Assembly: GCA_928212115.1 (NCBI GenBank) | Contig: CAKMRJ010005745.1 | Span: 218,075,558 to 218,139,557, forward strand | DNA from: Lactuca virosa | Taxonomy: Eukaryota > Streptophyta > Magnoliopsida > Asterales > Asteraceae | Direction of reading: 5' to 3' | Length of the DNA stretch: 64,000 nucleotides | In this document: piece by piece, positions 44,992 through 57,534 of the stretch | How the letters are laid out: the number at the start of each line of letters is the position of its first letter | How positions within the stretch are numbered: the stretch's first letter is position 1 | Notes under the pieces: model-generated | What the model saw: only the letters and a program-made list of their open reading frames with translations | Told to the model about the DNA's origin: nothing | Databases searched by the model: none | Program-made: the position numbers and the translations under genes

Positions 44992-46649
44992 CAAACCCAT
45001 TCCATTCTCAACCTCTACCTCTCCAACACCCTCTCTTGAAACCCTAACCCTAGTTTGAGCCTTGTGAGCAAAAAGAAGGTGTTTTTAATTGCTTTGGAGT
45101 GTTCTTGGAGCACCTTGGAGAAGAAGGGACTCTTTGTAGAAGTGTTGGTTGCATTGGCGCTTGTAGATCCAAACTTTGTTCACCTTGATCTTTCTTCTAA
45201 AGGTATAAAGCTTAAATCTTGATGATGCATTTGCTAGATCTAGCTAGTTTTGGGGTGTTATGAGCTTTTGGTCACTTTGGTGCATAAAGTTTAGATCTTG
45301 AAAGTTTGTGGCCTTGTTATGGATAAAGTTGGAAACTTTATCCATCTAAACATCATATTGATTCAGATCTAAAATTTTGAGACTTCGACTTTATGGACTA
45401 AGTTAGAAAAGATGCATTTTTGGTCCCTTTGAGACTTAAGTACTAGATCTTGGTTGGTTGGACCATTCTAATGGATAAAGTTGGAAACTTTATCCATTAT
45501 GGAGTTATTAAGAACCATAAAAATGTCATCTTGATGGGTTTTGATGAATCATGCTTAAGTTGATGTTCATATTATAAGTTTAGATGGATAAAAACTGGTT
45601 TTGGGTCCCATTAAGGCATGCAAACGAGTAAAGTTAGCAACTTTATAATTTAAGACCTTATCTAGAGGTTAGATCTGAGTTTGGACGTTTTGTCTTAAGC
45701 ATTAAGTGCTTAATGAGAGTTTTTGGCCCTCTGACGAATACATTGGGCCTACATAGGAGTACGCTCAGCGTAAGGCATGGATTAGGCTTCACGACTTGTA
45801 CATTGCACAGAGAGGAGTACGCAGGGCGTACGAGTTCAGTACGCGGAGCGTATTTCCGAGAAACTCATTTTGGGCCTTTTGGGAGTTGGGCCATGAGTTG
45901 TTGCACCGTTAATGGGAAGGGCAAAATGGTGTTTAACCCTTTAGGAAGACAAAATATTGTGTGGGCCTTGGATTTTAGGAGTTTATCTTAATTATTGATT
46001 AGGGGTAATTTGATTATATTCAATGTGAGGATTCCGGTAACAGCAACTCGTAGGTTCCGTTATCTTGGATTGAGGTGAGTTTCCTCACCGTGTTGGTGGG
46101 TCGAAGGCACCAATGCCGACCCATAGTTTATTATGAATAGGATGCTAGTTGTCTGCGTGTCTCTTGCATGTATGAAATCTGATATGTATCCGGGCGGGGC
46201 CTGATGATTATATTGTATGTTATTTATCTTTGTGATTATTGCATGTGTTTATGTGTTTTTATGTATATCGGGCGGGGCCCGATGTCAGGTGGTGCCTAAT
46301 GACTGACAGATATGTTCCGAGTGGGGCTCGATGTCGGGTTGGGCCCAATGACGGGCAGGTCCCATTATATGTTGATATGTATGGTATGTGGTATTTTGGG
46401 GAACTCGCTAAGCTTTGTGCTTACGGTTTCTATGGTTATGGTTTCAGGTACTTCCGGTTCAAAAGGAAAGGGTCCGACTTGATCGCAGCGCATCCACCCA
46501 TGGTTTCGCAATTTGATGATTTTGGGATTGTACTATAATAACTGTTTTATTATGATATACTTTTGAATGTTTGGAAAAAGATAATTGGTGTTTTTGGTTG
46601 AACTAAAAATGAAATTTTTACCTTAGAATTTTTGGGACGTTTCACTTGT

Positions 46650-47046
46650 TAACTTATAGAGCTTGATAAGGCCACAAGTAGGTAAAAATTATCTGGAGTT
46701 GCTTCACTTGATTTAGAATAATAGCAACTAACTCTTCAATTTTTCTCTCTAAAGCACCAAACACAAGGAAATAAGGAAAATGAGGCTAGGGTTTTGGAGG
46801 TGAAAGGTTTATAGGGTTGGAGGTTGAGCAATAAGGGAAACCCTAGGAGTTAGTCACATTATATAAGGATCAAGGCCCAATATTAGGGTTTGGGATTTTT
46901 GCGGCTTTGCGTCATGACCCTCTGTATAGTCGTGTCGCGATGCTACACATCAATACTTGTGTCGCGACTATAAGTTTTTATGCTAAAACCCAATAACTTT
47001 AAATCCTCAAATTAACAATTTAACAACTTTGGAAACGGGTGTTACA
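46650..47046 (-). repeat. gypsy3 LTR, piece 3
   Basis: It ends GGGTGTTACA, the 5' terminus in minus sense, with GTGTCGCGAC-type palindromes near 46938-46976 and TTATATAA (minus-sense TATA candidate) near 46858. Confidence 0.75.
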
Positions 47047-47574
47047 ATTCTCCCCATTATCCAGATTTTGTTCTCAAAATCCGCTTTCACAAGTCCTTCC
47101 GAGTACTTTAACCGCATTCCTTTATGGGTCTTCCAAGCCCTTACAATCCTTAACAATTCAAACCTACCCAATTCTTATTATAGCAACGCTAACAAATCCT
47201 TAGACGAAACTCTCCATGGCCGGAAACTTATCTGTCTAAAAACTCTAATTCCGAAGATTATCTCCCTTGAGCATAAAATCGACAAGTTTTCAAAAAGGAT
47301 TACTACATATTCATTCTAAATCGAGTACCTTGATCAACACATCCACAATACCTCAAAAGGAACTATATACCTGATACCTGTCCATTAAGGCTTTTAGATC
47401 TCGTTTATCCTTCCAACCGCCAAAACTGTCCTATATCAATTCAGTTGCCATACATAACCTCACATTGTCCCATCCAAATCTAGAAACCCACAGCCTCATG
47501 CCGAATTATCGGACTCACTATCTCACCCTCAACACTCTACATTACTCTTTTCTGACCGCATTAACTGGGTCCCA
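47047..47574 (-). other. gypsy3 internal region next to its 3' LTR
   Basis: It opens with ATTCTCCCCATTA, a degraded reversed PPT. No coding is recognised. It ends at the TCCCA target site of the next element. Confidence 0.55.
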
Positions 47575-47819
47575 TGTAACATCCGCAGATTCGGGCTAGT
47601 CAATTAAGATATAATAAACGGTTAACATGATTTTTTTTATAGAAGATTATCTAATATAAATAATCTTAACCAAATTAATAGTTAGGGTTAACAATTGTAA
47701 CCTATTTGACGTAATAAAGAAGAATTATTTGAATATTATAGGTTTCATGATTATTATAATATAATAAACTAGGAAAAATCAGTCGAATCGTCCGTAAATC
47801 GTAAAAATAAGTGCACCAA

Positions 47820-47822
<3 letters not shown>

Positions 47823-47906
<84 letters not shown>
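47823..47906. repeat. TA microsatellite
   Basis: About 84 bp of TA repeats. The partner LTR has a shorter run at 51930-51968. Confidence 0.9.
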
Positions 47907-47908
<2 letters not shown>

Positions 47909-48543
47909 AAGTACATGTCGTCCCAATCCCGAAAATATAAATTTCGTCGAAATTCGAATCCGTATGAATTAGATATGATTTTTATAAGATATAAAAGTCA
48001 GCAGCGCACAACGAATGTATGACATAAAAAACTACGAAGAGAATGGTTGACTTTTAGCTAATGCGACCAAAATGAAAATCGTAGTACTCCTTAAAATAGG
48101 AATTTTAAGAAAAAGAATGCCAAAAAACGGAGTCTGTACGAGAGAGTTATGATTTTAGCAAAATTATTTAATTTTATAAAAATATGGACAAAAATATAAA
48201 TTCAAAGTTACCCGACGGAGTCTAAACGAAAGTTGTAGATCTCGTCGATAGCTATGTGTGGATATAAAGAACGTCAAAAACGGAGTTCATATGGACGAGT
48301 TATAATTTTTAATAGCACATTTACGTAATAAAATAAAGTGTAAATCATATATACGTCTACATATATATACACATGTATATATCATTAGAAAGGTATCGAC
48401 GGTGCGGTCGTTATGAGATTAGTGTCGAGTACTTTCGACATTAGTTTAGTACAAATATCATTAAATCTATTTAAAATAGTATTATAAATGGATGTTTAGT
48501 CATTTAAGTAAATATAGATGGTGGTTTTTGAAAATTCAATTAG

Positions 48544-48550
48544 TATAAAA
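48544..48550 (+). promoter_or_regulatory. Putative TATA box
   Basis: TATAAAA, conserved in the 3' LTR at 52605-52611. Confidence 0.5.
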
Positions 48551-49384
48551 AAGAGTCTCTAGGCTCTCATATTTCTTGCATCATTCTCTTGATTCAAGAG
48601 TCTTTCTCCTCTTATCCCTCGAGCATTTCGGTCCCTCGTGATTCGACTTATCTTTCTGTAGTTTTTAGTATAGTAAGGTGAGCGCTGAAGCACTGCAAGA
48701 ATCTTTCTTAGAAAGATTCAGCCACGAAGTTCTGCCCCTGCAGAGCCCGACTCCTAGCTAAGTAAGTTATGTTACCTTACTTTAAATATAGCTTATAATA
48801 TCATTATTATGAACCTATAAATAAGGTTTTTCTGTGATTCAAAGTCGTTATACTGATTGAACTACTTACGGGAGAGGTGTCTAGAATGGTGACGTTGGGT
48901 TTGATTGTTGGATTTCAGAAAAGTTATATGTCGAAATGGTCATGACTCCCAACTGTCCTGTCTGGATGATCCTTACTTGATAGATCATGAAGTAGACTCT
49001 GAGTTAATGACGAATCTAGACTAATAATTAGTCGCAATAAATATTAGAATAAAATTTAGCGATAGTAATGCTAGGTTTCGTCGAAGGAAAATATAATCGT
49101 TAGAAGCGAAGCGTTGCCCGAGTTTGGAATCATCACTTTAACAAGTGAGTGCATAGTCCCTTTCATGAACATGATTTTAATACAAGTATTGAATAATGTA
49201 TTAAATGTTTTTTGGTGTGTAAAATATTTTATATTGCCTGAAATATGTGTTAAAGAACATACCTGATAATATACGATGATTTAGGATACAGAGTAAACCT
49301 AAATTAATTATGAGGAATATTTGGTAGTATCTCTTTATGAGAACAAGTGACATATACACGGAGAATAGAACTTTAAAAAATGTC

Positions 49385-49640
49385 ATTGATCCAGGAGCAT
49401 GGATTAGACATAGTCATTGTCCCTAGTCCGAGAGTATGTATTGGACATAGTCAATTGTCATTAATCTGGGAGTATGGATTAAGACATAGTCAGTTGTCCT
49501 TAGTCCGGGAGTATGCATAGGACATAGTTATTTATCATTAATCCGGGAGTATGGATTTAGACATAAACATTTGTCCCTAGTTTGAGAGTATGGAATGGGC
49601 ACAGTCATTGATCCGAGAGTATGGATTAAGTAAGAGGTAA
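49385..49640 (+). repeat. LTR minisatellite of hairpins with loop GRGAGTAT
   Basis: Units of about 35-40 bp alternate between ATCC..GGAT and GTCC..GGAC arms. Examples are TGATCC-AGGAGCAT-GGATTA (49387-49406), AATCC-GGGAGTAT-GGATT (near 49540) and TTGATCC-GAGAGTAT-GGATTAA (near 49608). The 3' LTR copy at 53446-53720 has one extra partial unit. Confidence 0.7.
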
Positions 49641-50120
49641 AATTTAAGGTCTGAGAGTATGGATAGTGTCGTTGGGAGGATCGACGGGGGTGGGGTAAGA
49701 GTTGCTTATATATGTGGTGAAATTGTATATTTGACGAGTTCTAAATTATATATATGATATAACATTGTGGGATTGAAATCCCTATGTACTCACCAGGTTT
49801 CCCAACCTGACCCACTCAAGTTTATTTGTATCACAAATGTCGATAGGAAGCTACTTTACACTGAGAGATTTAAAAGAGATTTTGATCACTAGTGTAAAAG
49901 AATGTAAGGTCTCTTTATGCTTTTTTTTCTGTATTGACGATGACATCCCAAATTTTTAAAAGAAATAAAATGCATTTCTTCGGAAATGCTTTGATAATAC
50001 ATTTATCATGTTTTTATAGGAACAAATTCCGCAACATTTTTGTTAAAAAGGGTACTCTGATTTTTATAAAGCATAAACAAAATCAGTCTTTTCTGGCCGT
50101 GAAAAAATGGGGATGTCACA

Positions 50121-50134
50121 GTTGGTATCAGAGC
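50121..50134 (+). other. Primer-binding site, initiator-Met type
   Basis: GTTGGTATCAGAGC directly follows the 5' LTR. Confidence 0.88.
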
Positions 50135-51670
50135 ATTAGTTTAAGCGAACTAGGAATAAGGATTTATTTCTAGACTTAAACTTAGAATGCTAACGATGAT
50201 CGTGAGGAGTGTGACTAATATATTTTAGGCAGTACACCTGAATAGACACAAGCAGTAGCTTATTTAAGGAAGATGCCCGCAATGCTTTTATGTGCTAAAT
50301 GATTTGTGTTGCTATATGATGCTATCGTTTGATCGGATCTATGGTCTGTTGTCGACCGGATCCGGAAACTTTATGTGTTCAGATTTCTAAACGTTTAAAT
50401 ACGGTATTAGAACTGACATGTAACTTTTCGAAGTAATAAAGAGGAATACGCGTCTAAACCTTCCTTTATCTATATTCTCGTCTCGATACACCAAATGAAT
50501 GCTTTGGTGTGTAGAACATCATGGTGAAGACTCGTAGTGAATTGAGTAAATGGAGGAAATGAGAAGGCTTGCGATAGTGAATGATACCTATCGGAAAGAT
50601 ATCGTAAGAGTGATATCTTGCCTTTAGAATGCGTCTAAAAAAATAATACGTCTAGTACGGGAGAAGTACACTTTCGATTAGCAGAAAGAAAGATTTTTGG
50701 TATAATCCATGAAGTTATCTCATCGTCTGACATTTCCATCACCAACCGAGTTGAAGCAGAATTGATGATCGAAGATATGCATGGAAGAAGTCCTAGTAGA
50801 GTCTAGAGAAAATTATATGATTGTTTGGACACATTTGTATGTGTTAAAATTGTTTTTGTGATAATAACTAGCAGAACTGCGAGACAATACTTGGGACGAG
50901 TATGAATAGGTGTGAAAGGTAGTAGAGGCCTATACTACTGGAAGCACAAGACTCGCACTTGGATCAGGGAAAGTCACAAGGTTACCAAGAAGCTAGTAAT
51001 TGATTCCGTTTTGTTCATGTATGTCGTTACCATCGTTTCGGTAATGACTAAGAAGATGATTGTTAATCCGACTCTAGTGGTCATATCAAATCGAGTCCGA
51101 CTAAGATGAATATGTTACGTGGTTCAAAGTACCAAGATCGATGTAGCATCTGACTTAAGTCAGAAGATTGAAGTGAAAGATAATCGAAGCAATCAATAGA
51201 AGTATCGCAACCGTTGTTAAGGTAAGAAGCTTGTAGCTAGATGTGCAACATGCTAGAATGTGATTATATCACGTTAGAACATGAAGGAATGTATATTCCG
51301 TTCTGGAATTTGACTCTAAAAGACCTGAGTCTAAGCGTTGCATCATACGACGAGATCTCATTAGAACATGTCTCACCGGTCTGTTACGGTAATCGAAGTA
51401 AAGAACATATCTTAATTTAAGTCTGTTAAGAAAGAGCAGGAGTTTCCAATAAGGACTGGGTTTGTAACTCGAAGGTTAAAATTTGAAAGTCCAACATAGG
51501 ATAAAGAGCGGGTGCAAGATTGCGCACCGCCAGCAGTCAAGGAGTCCTAGAGTTAGATACTCATTTGAAAGGACATAAGAGTTACGATTACCACCTAGGA
51601 TAGAAAGGAAATGAACGGAGTCATTATACAAGCCCTGTTTTTTTTTATGATTCCGGGACGTAATCATCCT
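50135..51670 (+). other. Interior without coding
   Basis: No open frame exceeds 65 codons. I recognise no protein motif. The leader stem-loop is the only feature shared with other elements. Confidence 0.6.
50919..50938 (+). other. Leader stem-loop with AGGCCT palindrome
   Basis: GTAGTAGAGGCCTATACTAC keeps the 6-bp stem of the Tekay structure but has AGGCCT in place of GGGCCC, again self-complementary. It is flanked by GTGTGAAAG and TGGAAGCACAAG as in the other copies. Confidence 0.8.
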
Positions 51671-51684
51671 AAGGGGGAGATAAC
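51671..51684 (+). other. Polypurine tract
   Basis: AAGGGGGAGATAAC, flush with the 3' LTR. Confidence 0.85.
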
Positions 51685-51927
51685 TGTAACACCCGCAGAT
51701 TCGGGCTAGTCAATTAAGATATAATAAGCGTTAAAATGATTTTTTATAGAAGATTATCTAAGATAAATAATTTTAACCAAAGTAATAGTTAGGGTTAACA
51801 ATTGTAACCTATTTGACATAATAAAGAAGAATTATTTGAATATTATATGTTTCATGATTATTATAATATAATAAAATAGGAAAAAATCATTCGAATCGTC
51901 CGTAAATCGTAAAAATAAGTGCGCCAA

Positions 51928-51969
<42 letters not shown>

Positions 51970-54198
51970 TTAGGAAGTATATGTCGTCCCGATCCCGAAA
52001 ATATATCGTCGAAATCCGAATCCATATGAATTAGATATGATTTTTATAAGATATAAAAGTCAGCCGCGCACAACGAATGTATGACGTAAAAAGCTACGAA
52101 GAGAATGGTTGACTTTTAGCTAATGCGACCAAAATGTAAATCGTAGTACTCCTTAAAATAGGAATTTTGAGAAAAAGAATGCCAAAAACGGAGTCCGTAC
52201 GAGAGAATTATGATTTTAGCAAAATTATTTAATTTTATAAAACTATGGACAAAAATATAATTTCAAAATTAGCCGGCGGAGTCTAAGCGAAAGTTGTGGA
52301 TCTCGTCGATAGCTACGCGTGGATATAAAGAGCGTCAAAAACGGAGTTCGTATGAACGAGTTATAATTTTTAATAGCACATTTACGTATTAAAATAAAGT
52401 GTAAATCATATATACGTCTACATATATATACATATGTATATATCATTAGAAAGGTATCGACGGTGCGGTTGTTATAAAACTAGTGTTGAGTACTTTCGAC
52501 ATTAGTTTAGTACAAATATCATTAAATCTATTTAAAATAATATTATAAAGGGATGTTTAGTCATTTAAGTAAATATAGAGGGTGGTTTTTGAAAATTCAA
52601 TTACTATAAAAAAGAGCCTCTAGGCTCTCATATTTCTTACATCATTCTCTTGATTCAAGAGTCTTTCTCCTCTTATCCCCCGAGCATTTCGGTCCCTCGT
52701 GATTCGACTTATCTTTCTATGATTTTTAGTATAGTAAGGTGAGCGCTGAAGCGCTGCAAGAATCTTTCTTAGAAAGATTCAGCCACGAAGTTCTGCCCCT
52801 GCAGAGCCCGACTCCTAGCTAAGTAAGTTATGTTACCTTACTTTAAATATAGCTTATAATATCATTATTATGAACCTATAAATAAAGTTTATCAGTGATT
52901 CAAAGTTGTTATACTGATTGAACTACTTACGGGAGAGGTGTCTAGAATGGTCACGTTGGGTTTGATTGTTGGATTTCAAAAAAGCTATATGTCGAAATGG
53001 TCATGACTCCCAACTGTCCTGTCTGGCTGATCCTTACTTGATAGATCATGAAGTAGACTCTGAGTTAATGACGAATCTAGACTAATAATTAGTCGCGATA
53101 AATATTAGACTAAAATTTAGCGATAATAATGCTAGGTTTCGTCGAAGGAAAATATAATCGTTAGAAGCGAAGCGTTGCCCGAGTTTGGAATCATCACTTT
53201 AACAAGTGAGTGCATAGTCCCTTTCATGAACATGATTTTAATACAAGTATTGAATAATGTATTAAATGTTTTTTGGTGTGTAAAATATTTTATATTGCCT
53301 GAAATACGTGTTAAAGAACATACATGATAATATACGATGATTTAGGATACAGAGTAAACCTAAATTAATTATGAGGAATATTTGGTAGTATCTCTTTATG
53401 AGAACAAGTGACATATACACGGAGAATAGAACTTTAAAAAATGTCATTGATCCAGGAGCATGGATTAGACATAGTCATTGTTCATAGTCCGAGAGTATGG
53501 ATTGGACATAGTCAATTGTCATTAATCCGAGAGTATGGATTAAGACATAGTCAGTTGTCCTTAGTCCGGGAGTATGGATAGGACATAGTTATTTGTCATT
53601 AATCCGGGAGTATGGATTTAGACATAGACATTTATCCCTAGTCCGAGAGTATGGAATAGGCACAGTCATTGATCCGAGAGCATGGATTAGATCCGAGAGT
53701 ATGGATTAAGTAAGAGGTAAAATTTAAGGTCCGAGAGTATGGATAGTGTCATTGGGAGGATCGACGGGGTGGGGTAAGAGTTGCTTATATATATGGTGAA
53801 ATTGTATATTTTGTGAGTTCTAAATTATATATATGATATAACATTGTGGGATTGAAATCCCTATGTATTCGCCAGGTTTCCCAACCTGACCCACTCAAGT
53901 TTATTTGTATCACAAATGTCGATACGAAGCTACTTTACATTGAGAGATTTAAAAGAGATGTAGATCACTAGTGTAAAAGAATGTAAGGTCTCTTTATGCT
54001 TTTGTTTCTGTATTGACGATGACATCCCAAAGTTTTAAAAGAAATAAAATGCATTTCTTCGGAAATGATTTGATAATACATTTATCATGTTTTTCTGGGA
54101 ACAAATTCCGCAACATTTTTGTTAAAAGGGTACTCTGATTTTTATAAAGCATAAACAAAATCGGTCTTTTCTGGCCGTGAAAAAATGGAGATGTCACA
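51685..54198 (+). repeat. 3' LTR (2,514 bp)
   Basis: It starts TGTAACACCCGC and ends GATGTCACA and is very similar to the 5' LTR. The main differences are a shorter TA run and repeat-unit changes in the minisatellite. Confidence 0.92.
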
Positions 54199-54302
54199 TC
54201 CCACCCATGAAATACATATCATTACAGGCTAACGGTCCCATCATGATTCCTCCCACCTACTAGGACTTAAGACTCATGGCACAATATCGTTCTTGTCCCT
54301 AT

Positions 54303-55128
54303 TGATGGGTTTTGAGCATAACTACAACCTATGTGTTCATGCAACCCTAATTGCTTTGGATCTAAGTTTTTCACTAGTTGAACATGCAAATTGAATACCA
54401 AAGCAAAACCCTAGATCTAGCATATATAAATAGAAAATTACATATTAAAAGGGTTTTTTGATGTTTACCTTACTTGTTATGTTGTAATAACAAGAACACC
54501 TTGTAGATCTTGACTCTCGAAAGCTTAGTGCCTCAAATGTTGCACCTCTAATGACTTACAAAAACCACTAGCAAAAGGATGAGAGGAGAGAAGAGGGAAT
54601 AGCACCAAATTTCGGCTAGGATTAGCAAAAGCAAGCATTGGCCGAAATCCCTAAGTGGTGGGGTCTTTATATAGTTGTGGGATGCTAGGGTTTGTTAGAG
54701 GAAACCCTAATTTCCTGCTTAAGGCTTAAGCATCCCATGGACTCCTCATCTAAAGGCCTTGGAAGAAATCTATGGGGCCCCCCTATAGTTTTCGTCCACT
54801 CCCATCTAAGGAGTCCAATAGCCCAGTTTCACAACAATCAATGATTTGCAAAACAGCCCCTGTTCCTTTAATCAGTTCCTTAAATCCCAAAATTAATTCC
54901 AAATTAATTTCTGATTAAATATTAATCAAATAACATGATTTCTAATTAATATATTATTTTCATAATACATTAATAAATCAATTTATTATTCCAAATAATA
55001 AATTCAACCTCTCTCTCCAAATGTCATTTTGTCAAGTTGCTAGAGTGAAGGTAACTCAAATGGACCATGCTACTATCAAATCAAGTACATATCAATTATA
55101 GTTATGGGCTTAGACTCCTAATCCAACA
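54303..55128 (-). mobile_element. Solo Copia LTR, TSD CCTAT
   Basis: A perfect 5-bp duplication CCTAT (54298-54302, 55129-55133) flanks 826 bp with termini TGTTGGATTAGG and AAAACCCATCA in minus sense. There is no PBS or PPT. It is related to, but diverged from, the LTRs at 55 and 12743. Confidence 0.9.
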
Positions 55129-55133
55129 CCTAT

Positions 55134-55970
55134 CCTACTCCGGTTCATTAGGCTCACGATATGATAATATTCTTGCCATAATCCCACTAACACCACTAAC
55201 AGCCTTCTAACAACAACATGAAACGAACCTCTAGAATACTAGACCTCGTAATGTGTTTAGATCATGCTTCAAATCCCTAAGCCCCAATCAAATAAGAACA
55301 TACAAAGGGCTTCTCATCACAACCCTCTACCTGAGCCTATCCAACCACCTCAAAATGTGTGCCAACACTTATAATCTTAATCCTTTTGTTGATAAATCTG
55401 GAAATCCATTGAATCCGAGCCCACTACACCATCAACCTCTAAATACGAATCACATTAAGAAGATACATTGCTTCTCAATCCTTCATTATGATCAGATAGC
55501 TCTCCCCACTTGGAAGTGACTAGTAACTGATGTTGAACCTGATCACTCGAATCCCCTAACCGGTTTAAACAACCATACTTTCCTGGGTTCTACGAGACTA
55601 TGAATAATATGGAACCAAATAGTCATCCGAATAATCAACTCCACCTTAGAACCTTTATTAGACGAGAACAGGTAGTGAGGTTAAGTCAAAAATTCTAACA
55701 TTATGGTGATCCCAACCATGCATAACACTTAGAAGCTAAAAGAAACTTCGAAACATCCTACCATTGACCTCTAATTCTAAACCATATCTATAAAATCACT
55801 AACAACATGCAACCTAATGAGCAAGTCGACTAAGAATTTCAAAACTAATACATGATAAGAATCAACTGAAACATATCATCCCTTAAGAGCATCAAAGAAT
55901 AAAATTAGACATTATAACTCAGAAAGGGTCCGACATCTAGCCATGCTAATGAAATGCCACAAAAAGACAT
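55134..55970 (-). other. gypsy3 internal remainder
   Basis: It continues gypsy3 beyond the solo LTR. A reversed tract AGCTCTCCCCACTTGG (55499-55512) corresponds to the internal PPT of gypsy1 and gypsy2. No coding is seen, and it fades into AT-rich DNA. Confidence 0.5.
55499..55512 (-). other. Internal polypurine tract of gypsy3
   Basis: On the minus strand it reads CAAGTGGGGAGAGC, preceded by CTAGTCACTTC. It is about 1 kb from the terminal PPT after the nested insertions are removed. Confidence 0.5.
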
Positions 55971-56323
55971 TTAGATATATAATTAAAAATAACATTAGAT
56001 CTTACGAAATATTATCAAAATATGAATAAATATAAGATAACAATGATGCTAAATTACAATCATTTTGGTGTGGTTAGAGTTTCTCCAACAATGTTTTTTT
56101 TATTTATTATTATGCTATAAGAAAATTACTATAGTATTGTCTAAATTTATAGATGATTTAGTTACGAAATAATCATTTTATAATTTTCTATCTATATATG
56201 TTAACCAAGCTATATTAAAATAGGTGGGTGTGAATCAATGACGGAACCATAAATTTTGATATGCGGTGCAAACACTGTCAATATTCAAAATAGTAAACAC
56301 AAAGAATTTCTTAATATTTAAAG

Positions 56324-56326
<3 letters not shown>

Positions 56327-56386
<60 letters not shown>
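56327..56386. repeat. TA microsatellite
   Basis: About 60 bp of uninterrupted TA. Confidence 0.92.
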
Positions 56387-56389
<3 letters not shown>

Positions 56390-56605
56390 TAAGCAAAAGT
56401 TACAATTGACTTCGCCTAGTCCTTATGTATTGAAATCGACCAATGATATCGTCGTTAAGAACTAGTAGAAACACATATTTCTTAATAAAAGTAAATACAA
56501 AAATTGTTTATAAACTTGATCATCAATGCTATTCCACAACTTATTCTCTCTATACTTGTTTTACTAACCGAAAAAAATATATTTTATATAGTTATATTAT
56601 CTCAT

Positions 56606-56654
<49 letters not shown>

Positions 56655-57281
56655 TTTTTTGGGATGCTGTAATACTAATACTCCCAACGTCTCATATAGC
56701 TCGACCACTTGTATGAATAAACATTATTAAACAAACAAACAAACAATTAACATAATAAGGAAGTTCTTTAATAAGAATAGAATAAAACGAAACTTGTAAA
56801 TCTTTTATCAAATCTCCCAATTTCAGTCAATAACTACTAATATAAAAATGTAAACTAAAAATAAGACTATTATACAAAAACTACAATACCTTTTTGTATG
56901 ATGGGAATAAAGTATAATACAAGTACAAGTTGGTAATGTGCGCCTAAGACTCGACTAGCTGAGTAGCTGGTTAAGAGGAAATGGATATTGAACTAAAGCC
57001 CAATTAACTATCTATTACGACGGGTCGATTAAGGACAATCTCGACACAGCTAAAATAAGTTCGGAGATTATTTTTTTATTTTTACTGGTTCTTTAAAATT
57101 ATTAAAGGTAATAATTACATGGCCGATAGTCTTTTTAAATTTTAAATTTTTTATATTTTGTTCCTATAGTATGTGCATAAATAGGGGAGGGGATAAATTA
57201 ATTTTCATATAAAGTACAAAAAGTTATCTAATCTCGTATTCTCGGTAAATAACATATTTCCAGCTTTCGTATTTCTTAATC

Positions 57282-57534
57282 GGGTTTTATGCAGAAAAAT
57301 CCTATTATTTTGAATTTTTTTTTGATAAAGTTCTAAATTTTTTATTTTGAACAAAAAAATCTTGATTATTTAACATTTTGTTCAAACTAACGAAAAAGTT
57401 TTTTTTTTTAATTTTATTTTAATAGGAATTGACAAATTATGTGATTTTTTCAAAATAATAAGATTTTTCTGTTATTTTTTTTAGGACTTTATCATAAATT
57501 TCCCAAAATAATCAGACTTTTCTGCATAAAACCC
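57282..57534. mobile_element. Mutator-like MITE, 253 bp, 9-bp TSD
   Basis: Long inverted termini (GGGTTTTATGCAGAAAAATC at left, the complement of TCTGCATAAAACCC at right) extend imperfectly for about 55 bp. The flanks TTCTTAATC (57273-57281) and TTCTTAATT (57535-57543) agree at 8 of 9 positions. Long termini with a 9-bp duplication are typical of Mutator-type elements. No coding capacity. Confidence 0.75.

Larger units (their letters stand above)
34576..46644 (+). mobile_element. Solo Gypsy LTR (about 2.15 kb) split by the Tekay element
   Basis: The left piece 34576-35073 starts TGTAACATCCTG and the right piece 44997-46644 ends GGGACGTTTCA. The flanks CTTGA (34571-34575) and CTTGT (46645-46649) are a 4-of-5 target duplication. 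No PBS or PPT flanks it, so it is a solo LTR left by LTR-LTR recombination. It has GTACGC..GCGTA palindromes near 34945-35005 and 45760-45870, and GGG-loop hairpins at 46269-46330. Confidence 0.8.
47575..50120 (+). repeat. 5' LTR (2,546 bp)
   Basis: It runs from TGTAACATCCGC to GATGTCACA. It contains a long TA microsatellite (47823-47906), a TATA box, a perfect 9-bp hairpin GAATCTTTC-TTA-GAAAGATTC (48699-48719) conserved at 52760-52780, and a hairpin minisatellite (49385-49640). Confidence 0.9.
47575..54198 (+). mobile_element. Short non-autonomous LTR element with LTRs longer than its interior, TSD TCCCA
   Basis: The TSD TCCCA is perfect (47570-47574, 54199-54203). The LTRs are 2,546 and 2,514 bp, and the interior is only 1,564 bp. 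It has a PBS (50121-50134), a PPT (51671-51684), and a leader stem-loop with an AGGCCT palindrome (50919-50938). No gag or pol is recognisable. It appears to be a reduced Gypsy relative because of the PBS type, the TGTAACACCCG and GATGTCACA termini, and the leader element shared with the Tekay element. Confidence 0.88.
23916..55970 (-). mobile_element. gypsy3: minus-strand Gypsy element broken by four later insertions
   Basis: Its 3' LTR is in three pieces (23916-24972, 34142-34575, 46650-47046), totalling about 1.9 kb, with left end TGTAACATCCCAAC and right end GGGTGTTACA. A reversed PPT-like ATTCTCCCCATTA follows at 47047. Its interior continues at 47047-47574, 54204-54302 and about 55134-55970. 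The gaps are filled by elements with their own TSDs. No PBS or 5' LTR is found before the AT-rich region, so its 5' half is missing. No coding is seen. Confidence 0.7.

Noticed and set aside
56443..56730. Open frames with Tyr-Ile runs at 56443-56730, 21927-22226 and 58404-58625
   Set aside because: They are translations of TA microsatellites.
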